Positions 34,577 to 43,438 of a stretch of DNA of 64,000 nucleotides are shown here, piece by piece. The notes under the pieces were generated by a model. The model did not search any database, was not told where the DNA came from, and was given only the letters and a program-made list of their open reading frames with translations. The first letter of the stretch is position 1. Each line of letters begins with the position of its first letter. The stretch is from Halegenticoccus soli (GTDB lineage: Archaea; Halobacteriota; Halobacteria; Halobacteriales; Haloferacaceae): assembly GCF_002844195.1 (NCBI RefSeq), contig NZ_PEND01000004.1, positions 62,001-126,000 on the forward strand, written 5' to 3'. The translations under genes and the position numbers were made by a program.

Positions 34577-35332
34577 ATGGACGACATCGAGGTCGACGCG
34601 CTCGCGGACCCGACGCTCGACGAGCCGGTGCTGATCGAGGGCCTGCCGGGCGTCGGTCACGTCGGGAAGTTGGCCGCCGAGCACCTGCTGGAGGAGTTCG
34701 AAAGCGAGCTCGTCCGGCGCGTCTACGCCGACGAGTTCCCCCCGCAGGTGAACATCGAAGACGGCGTCGCGTCGCTCACCTGCGCCGAGTTCCACGCCGT
34801 CGACGCGGACGGCGCGGACCTGCTCGTGCTCACCGGCGACCACCAGGCGCAGAGCAACGCGGGCCACTACCACCTCGCGGACGCCTTCCTCGACATCGCC
34901 GAGGAGTTCGGCGCGGCGCGGGCGTTCGCGCTCGGCGGCGTTCCGACCGGGGAACTCATCGAGGAGTACACCGTCCTCGGGGCGGTGACCGACTCCGACC
35001 TGATCGAACCGCTGGAGGAGGCGGGCGTCGAGTTCCGCGAGGACGAACCCGCCGGCGGCATCGTCGGCGTCAGCGGCCTGCTGCTCGGGCTCGGTTCCAG
35101 GCGCGGCCTCGAGGTCGCCTGCCTGATGGGCGAGACGAGCGGGTACCTCGTCGACCCGAAGAGCGCCAGGGCCGTGCTCGAAGTGCTCCAGGGGCTCCTC
35201 GACTTCGACGTCGACTACGCCTCCCTGGAGGAGCGCGCAGAGGAGATGGAGGAGGTCGTCGGCAAGATCCAGGAGATGCAGCAACAGCAGGCCGGCGGCA
35301 TCTCCGGCGAGGATCTGCGGTACATCGGCTGA
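34577..35332 (+). CDS. Proteasome assembly chaperone family protein (PAC2)
   Basis: A 251-residue protein of the PAC2 family. It has EPVLIEGLPGVGHVGKLAAE, DLLVLTGDHQAQSNAGHYHL, GGVPTGELIEEYTVLGAVTD and GVSGLLLGLGSRRGL, and ends in a coiled, Gln-rich helix. The archaeal homologs assist 20S proteasome assembly. ATG 34577 is preferred because of TATA spacing; ATG 34571 would add two residues. The C-terminal tail GGISGEDLRYIG is an HbYX-like ending (hydrophobic-Tyr-x near the end) only in part. Transcribed after nop10. Confidence 0.88.
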   Translation: MDDIEVDALADPTLDEPVLIEGLPGVGHVGKLAAEHLLEEFESELVRRVYADEFPPQVNIEDGVASLTCAEFHAVDADGADLLVLTGDHQAQSNAGHYHLADAFLDIAEEFGAARAFALGGVPTGELIEEYTVLGAVTDSDLIEPLEEAGVEFREDEPAGGIVGVSGLLLGLGSRRGLEVACLMGETSGYLVDPKSARAVLEVLQGLLDFDVDYASLEERAEEMEEVVGKIQEMQQQQAGGISGEDLRYIG

Positions 35333-35398
35333 CCGTCGCGGCCGTCGGCGCATCCCTCTGCGGCGGGTTCCCGCCCCCGCCTCGTCGGCGTTGCGGTA

Positions 35399-35455
35399 TT
35401 CTTCCTTTCCTTTCTTTTCTTCCCATCTTTTCCTTTCCCTTCCCTTTCTCCTTCC
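35399..35455 (+). terminator. 57-base polypyrimidine tract between convergent genes
   Basis: An almost pure C/T run with one A, containing many TTCC and TTTC units, between the PAC2 gene (ending 35332) and the arylsulfotransferase-like gene (ending 35589). T-rich tracts terminate archaeal transcription; here it would serve the plus-strand gene. Confidence 0.5.
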
Positions 35456-35588
35456 GCGGGCGAGTATCAAACGCGGCGGAGCGACCGCTCTTCGGCGCGA
35501 CGGTCTGGTTCGAACGTTCGAAAAGCGAGGTCGAGTTCGAAACGCGGGATCGGCGTCGAGTTCGATCGGATCCGACCGCGATCGGCGG

Positions 35589-37064
35589 TCAGTCCTGCTC
35601 GCTCGGCGAGTCGTCCAGCCCGGCGTTCGCCGCGTCGTTCCCGCGGGACTTCCTGTGCCACCGGAACTCCAGCCCGCCCCAGGCGAGGAGCGTGACGACG
35701 CCGAGCGCGAGCGCCATCACTTCGGCGAGCCCCATCCAGACCGGCGTGATGTACATCAGCCCGTTCAGGTACCGGCCGGGGAGGAGGTTCTTGACCGAGA
35801 TCCAGAACCAGTCGCCGACGGAGCCGCTCCGGGAGGCGACGTCGGCGGAGGCCGCGCTCGGGCCGCCGGTGGACTCGTCGCCCGTGCCGAGCCGCTCGGC
35901 CTCGTAGGGGAACGCGATGTCGAGGCTCCAGACGATCTCGCCCTCGGGGTTCACCTCGAAGACGCGGTTGCCGTTCGAGTCGGCGATCAGGGTGTTGCCG
36001 TTCGGCAGGCGGTCGGCGTCGCGGGGCCACTGCATCCGGGCGTCCCGCCAGGTCCACGTCCGCTCCCAGTCGCCGTCGTCCGTGCGCTGGTACTCGACGA
36101 CGCGGTTGTTCTCGCTGTCGGCGACGATGGCTGCCGGGCCGCCGTTGCTCTCGTTGATGAAGTCCGGGTTGTGCTGCTCGTAGATGATCTCGTAGTTGTC
36201 CTCCTCGCCCAGCGTCCAGTCCTTGTCGACGCCGCCGAGGTCGGGTTCGAGGAAGATCACGCGGTCGAGGTTCCGCGCGCTCACCATGATGCGCCCGTCC
36301 TCCAGCACCTCCACGTCGTTGATGTGCGACCAGTCCTTCGGGTGCTCGTCGCCGGTCCCGTCGACGGGGAACGAGTCGGAGGCGTTCCAGCGCTTTTCGA
36401 CCTCGTCGGTCTCGGTGTTCACGACGAACACGCCGTCGAAGTAGATGTCCGCGACCGCGATGTGGGTCTCGTTGATGCGGTCGACGTCGTGGTACCGGCT
36501 GGCTTCCTTGCCTGGCGTCGGGTGGCCCCAGACGTGCTCGACCTCGCCGGTCGTGAGGTTCACCCGCTCGACGCCGTTGTACGTGCAGGCGTCGACGTCG
36601 CCGTGCTCCTCGTAGTAGGTGTCCCACGTCTCCCGGCTCACGCCGTACTCGCTCGCGTTCCACTCGTCGGCGGCGGGACACTCCGCGGCGTCGAGGTGGT
36701 CCGCGTAGGAGTACTCGACCGTGGTTTCCGTGCCGGGGACGGGATCGACGTCCCAGTACCGGGTGTGACTGTCGTTGTAGTAGAGGACCGTGCCGTCGGG
36801 GTTGAACGCGACTAGCTCGGAGAGCGCGCGCGGCCCCTCGCTGCGCTCGCCCCGCCAGGAGTTCGAATCCGTCGCGACGACGGTGATGCCGTCGGTCTCC
36901 GGCGCGATCTGCGCCTCGCGGTCGACGTCGCCGTTCCCGTCGAGGAACTGCTCGAACCGCGTGTCCGTCGCCGACATCGCGAACGCGAGGCCAACCGTCA
37001 CGAGCGAGAGCGCGAGGAGGGCCGCGAGGACGATCCGAAGACGGCTCTTCGAGAGCGGTAACAT
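35589..37064 (-). CDS. Arylsulfotransferase (ASST)-like membrane-anchored protein
   Basis: A 491-residue protein anchored by an N-terminal hydrophobic helix (about 9-30) and a C-terminal helix (about 435-460), with the body outside. The body is a beta-propeller with repeated blades: FNPDGTVLYYNDSHTRYWDV, GEVEHVWGHPTPGKEASRYH, HINDVEVLEDGRIMVSARNL, DRLPNGNTLIADSNGNRVFE. This resembles the ASST/arylsulfotransferase family of haloarchaea. The usual catalytic His (in HDVDR-like position) is present. Several N-x-S/T sequons suggest glycosylation. The substrate is unknown. The AT-poor upstream region to 37342 holds two divergent promoters. Confidence 0.8.
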   Translation of the reverse strand: MLPLSKSRLRIVLAALLALSLVTVGLAFAMSATDTRFEQFLDGNGDVDREAQIAPETDGITVVATDSNSWRGERSEGPRALSELVAFNPDGTVLYYNDSHTRYWDVDPVPGTETTVEYSYADHLDAAECPAADEWNASEYGVSRETWDTYYEEHGDVDACTYNGVERVNLTTGEVEHVWGHPTPGKEASRYHDVDRINETHIAVADIYFDGVFVVNTETDEVEKRWNASDSFPVDGTGDEHPKDWSHINDVEVLEDGRIMVSARNLDRVIFLEPDLGGVDKDWTLGEEDNYEIIYEQHNPDFINESNGGPAAIVADSENNRVVEYQRTDDGDWERTWTWRDARMQWPRDADRLPNGNTLIADSNGNRVFEVNPEGEIVWSLDIAFPYEAERLGTGDESTGGPSAASADVASRSGSVGDWFWISVKNLLPGRYLNGLMYITPVWMGLAEVMALALGVVTLLAWGGLEFRWHRKSRGNDAANAGLDDSPSEQD

Positions 37065-37342
37065 TACTGCCCCAGTTACCCTCCGTGCGTTTAGCCATTC
37101 TGGTATCGAGGGGCGGTTCGCCCGGCGTACCAGTGCCGTCGGTCGACAAGTCCGAAAGCGCCGCGCGCGGACTCGTCGGTCGCGTCCGTCTCCGTCGATT
37201 CGGTCGGCCGTCCGGGAAACGTTCTTTGCGACGCCGGTCGTCCAATCACGTCGATGCACGCCGCCGCGTCCGGTTCGATCGAGGACGGTGGTCCCGGACT
37301 GAGACGGGGCGCTCCCCGGGTGCCGCGGAGGGGCCGCCGGTA

Positions 37343-38698
37343 ATGGTCGAGGCGTCGACGGACGGGACGACGCGTGCGTACCGCGGAGACGCCACGTCGG
37401 CGAAGCTGGTCGAGGTCGCGCTGTTCTTCCTGAAGATCGGCGTCGTCGGATTCGGCGGTCCGCTCGTCCACATCGCGATGATGGAGGACGAACTCGTCGG
37501 CGAGGGGAGCGCGGAGTGGACCGACGAGGGCGTGTTCATGGAGGGCCTCGCCATCTGTAACACGCTCCCGGGGCCGGCCTCCACGCAGCTCGGGATCTTC
37601 ATGGGGTGGGTCTACGCGGGCGTTCCGGGCGCGCTTGTCGCGGGCCTCTGTTTCATGCTCCCGACGTTCGTGATCGTCGTCGCGTTCTCGTACCTGTACT
37701 TCGCGTACCGGGCGCTGCCCTCGCTCGAAGCGTTCTTCTACGGGATCAACCCCGTCGTCATCGGACTCATCGTCGGCGCGTCGTACTCGATGGCGCAGAG
37801 CGCGCTGAAGGAGGAGAACGACGACCTCCGGTTCGAAATCGGCGGCGACGAGTGGGTCGTCGACTACAAGCTCCTCGCGCTGCTCATCGGCGCGCTCGGC
37901 GCGACCGTCGCGTTCAATCCCAATCCCGTCCTCGAGTTCGTCGTCGCGGGCGTCGTCGCGGTCGCGGTGTACCGTCCCGACTGGGTGCGGGCGAACGCCC
38001 TGAAGGCCTCCGCCGTCGGCGTCGCGGTCGCGGCGCTCGGCCTCGGTTCGCTGCTGTGGGACCGGCTCTCCGCCGCGCTCGGCGCGTCGTTCGTCGGCGG
38101 GATCGAGCGGAGCCCGTTCGCCGCGCCCGCGTTCGCGCTGTGGGCGAACCCGTGGGTCAAGCTCTTTTTGTTCATGGTGTACACGGGGTCGTTCATCTAC
38201 GGCGGCGGACTGGTGCTCATCCCCTTCATCGAGAAGTACGTCGTCGGCGAGTTCGGGTGGATGAACGCGAAGGTGTTCGTCGACGGGATCGCCATCGGTC
38301 AGTTCACGCCCGGCCCGGTCGTGATGACGACGGCGTTCATCGGCTACGAGCTCATGCTCGACACCTACGGCAGCGTCCCGCTGGCCGTCCTCGGGGCGTT
38401 CGTCGCGGCCGTCGGCGCGTTCGGCCCGTCGTTCGTCTTCATCGTGGCCTTCTTCCCGTACTTCGCGCGCGTCAGGGAGAACGAGATCGTCCAGACCGCG
38501 CTCTCGGGGGTCAACGCCGCGGTCGTCGTCGCGATCCTCGGCGCGACCGCGACGCTCGCCCGGGAGGGGATCGTCGACCCGCTCACCGCCGGGCTGGCCG
38601 TCGCCACGTTCGCGCTCTTCGTGCGCGGCGCGGGGGCCGTCTACCTCATCCTGGGGGGCGGCGGGATCGGCGTGCTCGTCGGGCACTTCCTCGCGTGA
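37343..38698 (+). CDS. chrA: Chromate transporter (ChrA, long form)
   Basis: A 451-residue membrane protein made of two homologous chromate-transport halves. Each half opens with a conserved block: FLKIGVVGFGGPLVHIAMME and GSFIYGGGLVLIPFIEKYVV, followed by NTLPGPASTQLGIFMGW and GQFTPGPVVMTTAFIGYEL. It is expected to export chromate (CHR superfamily) or a related anion. A helix-poor hydrophilic linker near 165-180 is present in the first half. ATG 37343 follows MVEASTDGTTR, the first plausible start; the gene converges with DUF420 with a three-base gap. Confidence 0.9.
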   Translation: MVEASTDGTTRAYRGDATSAKLVEVALFFLKIGVVGFGGPLVHIAMMEDELVGEGSAEWTDEGVFMEGLAICNTLPGPASTQLGIFMGWVYAGVPGALVAGLCFMLPTFVIVVAFSYLYFAYRALPSLEAFFYGINPVVIGLIVGASYSMAQSALKEENDDLRFEIGGDEWVVDYKLLALLIGALGATVAFNPNPVLEFVVAGVVAVAVYRPDWVRANALKASAVGVAVAALGLGSLLWDRLSAALGASFVGGIERSPFAAPAFALWANPWVKLFLFMVYTGSFIYGGGLVLIPFIEKYVVGEFGWMNAKVFVDGIAIGQFTPGPVVMTTAFIGYELMLDTYGSVPLAVLGAFVAAVGAFGPSFVFIVAFFPYFARVRENEIVQTALSGVNAAVVVAILGATATLAREGIVDPLTAGLAVATFALFVRGAGAVYLILGGGGIGVLVGHFLA

Positions 38699-38701
38699 GT
38701 C

Positions 38702-39319
38702 TCAGAGCGCGGGGACCGAGATCACCGCCTCGACGAACTCCCACTCGTAGACGTGGTTCAAAAGCAGGTACGTCACGACGCCGAGCGCGAGCGACAGGAT
38801 CCACGACCCGGCGGCGATCCGGCCGATCCGCCTGTGCGGGGTGTCCCGGCGGAGTTCCTCTGGCGTGTGCGTCAACCCGAGGACGAGCGCGTACAGCACC
38901 ACGGGCACGGCCACGATGGAGAGGACGATGTGGACCGCGAGCATCAGCAGGTAGGCGTAGTACACCGCCTCCGGGCCGACGAACTCCTTCGTCCCGCCGC
39001 CGCCGATCTTCGTCAGGTAGAGGACGAGAAACAGGAGGATCAGCGCGAACGACGAGGTCATCGCCGCGGCGTGCTTGCGCACCTCCCCCGTCCGGATCCA
39101 GTACCACCCGGCGACGAGCAGGACCGTCGTGACCGTGTTGACGACGGCGATGGCGTCCGCGAGGAGGTTCACCTGCGCGAGCGTGAGCTCCGGGAACACC
39201 GACTCGGGGACGAAGCCGAGGAACGTGCCGACGACGATGCCGTACCCCAGAACCGACAGGAGGGCGGTCACGGCCCGCGGGTGCTCCTTGACGGGGCCGC
39301 GGACGCTGGCGGTTGCCAT
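38702..39319 (-). CDS. DUF420 membrane protein
   Basis: A 205-residue protein with five predicted helices, matching the DUF420 family. ALILLFLVLYLTKIGGGGTK and LMLAVHIVLSIVAVPVVLYA, with conserved His residues (HAAAMTSS, AVHIVLS, LTHTPEELRRD), are family-like. It may be linked to cytochrome oxidase assembly, by analogy to the ypmQ/CtaA-related neighbours of other species; none are here, so no function is assigned. Starts at MATASVRGPVKEHPR. Confidence 0.85.
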   Translation of the reverse strand: MATASVRGPVKEHPRAVTALLSVLGYGIVVGTFLGFVPESVFPELTLAQVNLLADAIAVVNTVTTVLLVAGWYWIRTGEVRKHAAAMTSSFALILLFLVLYLTKIGGGGTKEFVGPEAVYYAYLLMLAVHIVLSIVAVPVVLYALVLGLTHTPEELRRDTPHRRIGRIAAGSWILSLALGVVTYLLLNHVYEWEFVEAVISVPAL

Positions 39320-39439
39320 GGCCGACCGTTGGAACAGGGAGGATATGCGCTTTCGGGTTTCCGACGGGCCTTCGAGCCCCGTACCACGCGGGGGCCGTAC
39401 GTTCGAGGCGTCTCCGTCGGAACTCGCCGACGATCGCTC

Positions 39440-40495
39440 TCAGCCCTCGATGACGCCGGTCACCGTCGCGACCTCCCAGGCGGCGGCCTCGCTGACCCCG
39501 TTTCCGAGGATGGTGTACCGGTCGCGGATCTCGTGGGCGGTCGTCAGCGCCTCGATCACCTCCTCGTCGGTGACGCCGAGGTCGGCCGCCGTCGTCGGCG
39601 CGTCGATGCTGGCGAGCGCGTCGCGGATGTCGCGCCACTCGCCCTTCGCGCCGCTGTGGAGGTACTCGGTCATGATCGACCCCACGCCGACCTGGTGGCC
39701 GTGCAGCGCCTTCCCCGGCGCGATGCGGTCGAGCTGGTGCGAAAAGAGGTGCTCGGCCCCGCTGGCCGGCCGCGAGGTGCCCGCGATCGACATCGCCACG
39801 CCCGAGGAGACGAGCGCCTTCACGACGAGCCACGCCGACTCCTCCAGCCCCGGCCTGATCGAGTCCGCGCTTTCGACGAGCATCTCCGCGGTCATCTGCG
39901 AGAGCGCCCCGGCGTACTCCGAGTACTCGACGTTCTTCAGCCGGTGGGCCAGCTGCCAGTCCTTGACCGCGGTGTAGTTCGAGATGATGTCCGCGCAGCC
40001 GGCGGTCGTCAGCTCCCACGGGGCCCGCGCCAGGATCTCCGTGTCGGCGACGACCGCGAGCGGCGGGTCGGCGGCGACGCTGTGTCGGGTGTCCCCCTCG
40101 GGGATGGACGACCGGCCGGAGACGATGCCGTCGTGGCTCGCCGCCGTCGGCACCGAGACGAACCCGACGCCGAGGTCCTCGCTCGCCATCTTGGCGATGT
40201 CGACCGCTTTCCCGCCGCCGAGTCCGACGAGGAAGCCGATCTCCTCGCCGCGCGCGGCCTCGACGACCCGCTCCACGGACGCGAAGCTGGCCTCCTCGAC
40301 GACGAGCGTCCTCGGCTCCGCGTCGAACTGCGCGGCGATCCGCTCGCCGGCGAGTTGGTGCGGCGTGGGGCTCGTGACGACGAACGGCGGCCCGGAGAGG
40401 TAGAGCTCGGCCACCGCCTCGCCCAGCTCGTCGAGGACGCCGTGACCGACGAGGACGTTCCGCGGCAGTTTGATCCACGTCGACTTGTCGAACAT
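39440..40495 (-). CDS. egsA: sn-glycerol-1-phosphate dehydrogenase
   Basis: A 351-residue NAD(P)-dependent glycerol-1-phosphate dehydrogenase, the enzyme that forms the archaeal-specific glycerol backbone from dihydroxyacetone phosphate. GGGKAVDIAKMAS is the nucleotide site, VPTAASHDGIVSGRSS a substrate loop, and GAEHLFSHQLD plus ALHGHQVGVG carry the zinc-binding His residues. Length and alignment (MFDKSTWIKLPRNVLVGHG start) match the family. This gene is diagnostic for archaea. Confidence 0.95.
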   Translation of the reverse strand: MFDKSTWIKLPRNVLVGHGVLDELGEAVAELYLSGPPFVVTSPTPHQLAGERIAAQFDAEPRTLVVEEASFASVERVVEAARGEEIGFLVGLGGGKAVDIAKMASEDLGVGFVSVPTAASHDGIVSGRSSIPEGDTRHSVAADPPLAVVADTEILARAPWELTTAGCADIISNYTAVKDWQLAHRLKNVEYSEYAGALSQMTAEMLVESADSIRPGLEESAWLVVKALVSSGVAMSIAGTSRPASGAEHLFSHQLDRIAPGKALHGHQVGVGSIMTEYLHSGAKGEWRDIRDALASIDAPTTAADLGVTDEEVIEALTTAHEIRDRYTILGNGVSEAAAWEVATVTGVIEG

Positions 40496-40600
40496 ACGCG
40501 GAACTCACGCGCCCCGGATGAAACTGTTTTGTGTCCGATCGATCGGGACGCCGACGCCGTCCGCCACTGATCACCACCCCACCGCCTTCGTCCGCCCTGT

Positions 40601-40638
40601 ACCGTTATTTACAATATATAAAACAAATTTATTATAGG
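40601..40638 (+). promoter_or_regulatory. Unusually AT-rich promoter upstream of a truncated Tat gene
   Basis: The tract TTATTTACAATATATAAAAC and the following AAATTTATTATAGG is the strongest AT-rich stretch near this region. Its TATA-like AATATATAAAA lies about 25-30 bases before the ATG at 40639. It is typical of highly expressed solute-binding or stress genes in haloarchaea, yet no intact gene follows. Confidence 0.6.
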
Positions 40639-40746
40639 ATGGGGGACGCGTATAACCAGTCCGCGCGACTGTCGCGCGAAAGGACACGACACGCGCGCGC
40701 CAACCGACGACGGTTCATCAAGGTCGCGGGCGGAGTTACGGCGTAG
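40639..40746 (+). pseudogene. Truncated secreted-protein gene: Tat signal peptide remnant
   Basis: A 35-codon frame beginning MGDAYNQSARLSRERT and ending RRRFIKVAGGVTA then TAG. The RRRFIK plus a short hydrophobic start is a twin-arginine signal, usually followed by a lipobox or mature domain, but the frame stops at once and the LysE gene's 3' end follows 6 bases later. A 10-base direct repeat (CGGAGTTACG) flanks the stop, at 40731-40740 and 40748-40757, consistent with a deletion joining the signal to the neighbour. Most likely a decapitated substrate-binding or other secreted protein gene. Confidence 0.65.
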
Positions 40747-40752
40747 ACGGAG

Positions 40753-41457
40753 TTACGCCGCGAACGCGCTCGCGGCGTCGTAGAGGAACGCGACGCCGAA
40801 CCCGGCCAGCACGGCGGCGCTGGTCCCCGCGACGACGGGGGCGAACGAGTCGACCCGCCGGCCGGCGGTGACGAGCGCCGCCGGAAAGCCGGTCACCCAC
40901 AGGCCGATCCCGACGAAGAAGCCGAACAGGAGCGCCGGGCTCCCGGTCTCGACGATCAGCAGCCCGGCGAGCTCGGGGCCGACGTACGGCGCCTGCCCGA
41001 GCACGTCGACGCGGCCGGGCCTGAGCAGGCCGACGCCGATCGTCAGCCAGAAAAGGAGCTGGTAGGGGTTCGTCAGCGCGAGGACGAACGCCTTTCTGAA
41101 CCCCGTCGAGACGCCCGCACGCTCGTCGGCGTCGGCCGCGGCGGGTTCCCCGTTTCCGAGGAACGCCCCCGTCTCCCGAACGGCTCCCCAGGCGAAGTAC
41201 AGCATGAGCAGGCCGCCGCCGCCGACCATGACCGTCCGCACCGTGGGGAACCGCTCGACGAACCCGACGACGCCGAGGAAGGCGAGGACGAAGAAGGCGG
41301 CGTCGGCGCTCATCGCTCCCAGCCCGGCCCGGACGCCCGACGCCCAGCCGCGGACGACGCTCTCCTCGGCGATGACGGCGTTCATCGGCCCCGGAGGCGC
41401 CGCCAGCGCGAGGCCGAAGACGACGCCGGAGAGCAGTGATCCCGCGAATCCGACCAT
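40753..41457 (-). CDS. LysE family amino acid/small-molecule exporter
   Basis: A 234-residue membrane protein with six helices of the LysE/RhtB type. The N-terminal LALAAPPGPMNAVIAEESVV contains the PGP-NA motif, and ALTNPYQLLFWLTIGVGL matches the NP-x-L-LFW region. It probably exports basic amino acids or other compounds. ATG 41457 gives the first helix directly; a GTG at 41472 could add five residues. A hydrophilic loop near 115-125 lies between helices 3 and 4. The DtxR regulator gene is immediately upstream on the same strand (52 bases). Confidence 0.87.
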   Translation of the reverse strand: MVGFAGSLLSGVVFGLALAAPPGPMNAVIAEESVVRGWASGVRAGLGAMSADAAFFVLAFLGVVGFVERFPTVRTVMVGGGGLLMLYFAWGAVRETGAFLGNGEPAAADADERAGVSTGFRKAFVLALTNPYQLLFWLTIGVGLLRPGRVDVLGQAPYVGPELAGLLIVETGSPALLFGFFVGIGLWVTGFPAALVTAGRRVDSFAPVVAGTSAAVLAGFGVAFLYDAASAFAA

Positions 41458-41509
41458 GGCTTCCAAAGGCACCGGAGCGGTGAAAAGTAGTGCGAGTTCC
41501 GAGCGGGCT

Positions 41510-42184
41510 TCAGGCCGCCTCTTCGACGGCCGCGCTGACGCGGATCGATCCCGCGACCGACTCGGGGAGGCTCTGCTCCCGCCCGTCGGCGAGCCGGACG
41601 GTCACCATGCCGAACGGGGCCACGTCGACGATTTCGAGCTCGGTTCCGGGCGTGATCCCCGCCGCTTCGAGGTACTCCAGCTCCTCCTCGTCGCGGTCGC
41701 TGACCCGGACGACGGCCACCCGCGTCCCCTCTCCGTGGTCGCTGAGGCGGGTCGAGTCGTCCTCCCCGAGCGGTTCGAGGTCCGCCCCCGGGATGGGATC
41801 GCCGTGGGGGTCGACCGTCGGGTTGCCGAGCGCGTCGGCCATCCGGCGCTCGAACTCCTCGCTGATGTGGTGTTCGAGCGCGTCGGCCTCGTCGTGGACC
41901 TCCGACCACGAGTAGTCGAGGTGCTCCGTCAGGTACGCCTCCAGGAGCCGGTGGTGGCGGAGCACCTCCAGCGCGACCGTCTCGCCCTCCTCGGTGAGTT
42001 CCGCGCCCTTGTACTTCTCGCGCGCCACGAGCCCGCGCTCTTCGAGCTTGCCGAGCATGCTCGTCACCGTCGGCGGGGTCTTGCCGAGGTAGTCGGCGAT
42101 GGCGGAGGTGGAGACCGGCGGCCCGTCCTCCGCCTGGAGGACGTATATCGCCTTCAGGTAGTCCTCCATCACGTCGCTGAGCAT
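41510..42184 (-). CDS. Metal-dependent DtxR/SirR family transcriptional regulator
   Basis: A 224-residue regulator. The winged-helix N-terminus MLSDVMEDYLKAIYVLQAED, with TPPTVTSMLGKLEERGLV, binds DNA; the dimerisation and metal-binding region has HHRLLEAYLTEHLDYSWSEV, ADALEHHISEEF, and the C-terminal FeoA-like SH3 domain (DVAPFGMVTVRLADG). It likely responds to Fe2+ or Mn2+. Its position upstream of LysE suggests, but does not prove, metal control of that exporter. Its own promoter is the 69-base gap to the threonine-synthase-like gene. Confidence 0.92.
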   Translation of the reverse strand: MLSDVMEDYLKAIYVLQAEDGPPVSTSAIADYLGKTPPTVTSMLGKLEERGLVAREKYKGAELTEEGETVALEVLRHHRLLEAYLTEHLDYSWSEVHDEADALEHHISEEFERRMADALGNPTVDPHGDPIPGADLEPLGEDDSTRLSDHGEGTRVAVVRVSDRDEEELEYLEAAGITPGTELEIVDVAPFGMVTVRLADGREQSLPESVAGSIRVSAAVEEAA

Positions 42185-42253
42185 ACCCGATCTAGACGCG
42201 TCGAACGCAAATAGTTGATGGGACGAATCGACGGTTCGACGCCCGGAGCCGGG

Positions 42254-43438
42254 TCAGATTCCCTGTCCCATCAGGTGGCTGCGGAGGATGTCCGGGGTCT
42301 TGCCGCCGGCCTCCGTGTTGACGAGCGCGAGCGTGTCGTCCGGGCCGAACTCCTCGGCGAGTTCCCACGCGCCCGCGGCGGCCGCGCCGCCGGCGACGCC
42401 CATCTCGATCCCCTCGCGGCGGGCCGCGGCGACAGCGCTTTCGAGGATCGCGGGGTCGTCGACTGTCGCCGCGCCGCCGTCCGTCTCCGCGAGCGCCCGG
42501 ATCGCCAGCTCCCCGCCGGCCGGGTCCGCCACCTCCAGCTCGCCGCAGATCGTGTCCGGCGTCGCCCACGGTTCGGGGTCGTCGAGCCCGCGCTCCCACG
42601 CGGCCGCGATCGGCGCGCAGCCGCTCGGCTGGACGGCGTACAGCGGCGGCACGCCGTCGACGAACCCCAGGTCGCGGAGCTCGCGCAGCCCCTTCGCGAC
42701 GCCGACGAGCACCTCGCCGGTGCCGGTCGGCACGAACACGGCGTCGGGGACGTCCCAGTCGAGCCCCGCGAGGAGCTCGTAGGCGAGCGTCTTGATCCCC
42801 TCGTGGCGGTAGGGCGTGGCGAACTCCCGAACCGAGCGCCACTCCTCTTCCCCCTCGCGTTCCTCCTCGAACGCCTCGACGGCGTCGGGGTAGCGCCCGC
42901 CGACGACGTGCATGTCGCCGCCGTGGACGTTCACCATCGCCTTGTTCGAGAAGGCGGACCGGGCGGGCACGAACGCGTGGCACTCGATCCCCACGCGCCC
43001 GGCGTAGGCGGCGGCGGACTGCGCGCCGTTGCCGGGCGATGCGAGCGCGACGTGCGCCGCGCCGCTCGCCCGCGCCGCCGTCACCGCGACCGACAGCCCC
43101 CGGTCGAGGACGGTCCCCGTCGGATTCCTCCCCTCGTCCTTGATCGCCACGCGTCCGACGCCGAGTTCCCCGGCGATCGCCGGGGCGTCGACGAGCGGGG
43201 TCGCCCCCTCGGGGATCGAGACCGCGTCGTCGGCCGGAAACGGGAGCAGATCGGCGTATCCCCACAGCGACTCCCGGCCATCCCCTCCGAACGCCGATCG
43301 GTCCGCCGAAACCGCGTCGTAATCGTAGACTGGGTCGAGCGGGCCGCCGCACTCCGGGCAGCGACCGGGTTCGCTCCGGTCGAACGGCTCCCCGCACGCC
43401 GCGCACTCCAGCCCGCGGAACGCCTCCGTCGTCTCCAT
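42254..43438 (-). CDS. Threonine-synthase-like fold-type II protein lacking the PLP lysine
   Basis: A 394-residue member of the tryptophan-synthase-beta fold group. An N-terminal zinc ribbon (C12, C15, C27, C30) precedes the domain, as in many archaeal threonine synthases. The VAIKDEGRNPTGT segment aligns well, but the next residues are VLDRG, where the PLP-binding Lys of FKDRG is replaced by Leu111. Other motifs such as ASPGNGAQSAAAYAGRVG and VPTGTGEVLVGVAKGL remain. It may be a catalytically altered or non-enzymatic paralog. It is likely not the housekeeping ThrC. Confidence 0.82.
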   Translation of the reverse strand: METTEAFRGLECAACGEPFDRSEPGRCPECGGPLDPVYDYDAVSADRSAFGGDGRESLWGYADLLPFPADDAVSIPEGATPLVDAPAIAGELGVGRVAIKDEGRNPTGTVLDRGLSVAVTAARASGAAHVALASPGNGAQSAAAYAGRVGIECHAFVPARSAFSNKAMVNVHGGDMHVVGGRYPDAVEAFEEEREGEEEWRSVREFATPYRHEGIKTLAYELLAGLDWDVPDAVFVPTGTGEVLVGVAKGLRELRDLGFVDGVPPLYAVQPSGCAPIAAAWERGLDDPEPWATPDTICGELEVADPAGGELAIRALAETDGGAATVDDPAILESAVAAARREGIEMGVAGGAAAAGAWELAEEFGPDDTLALVNTEAGGKTPDILRSHLMGQGI

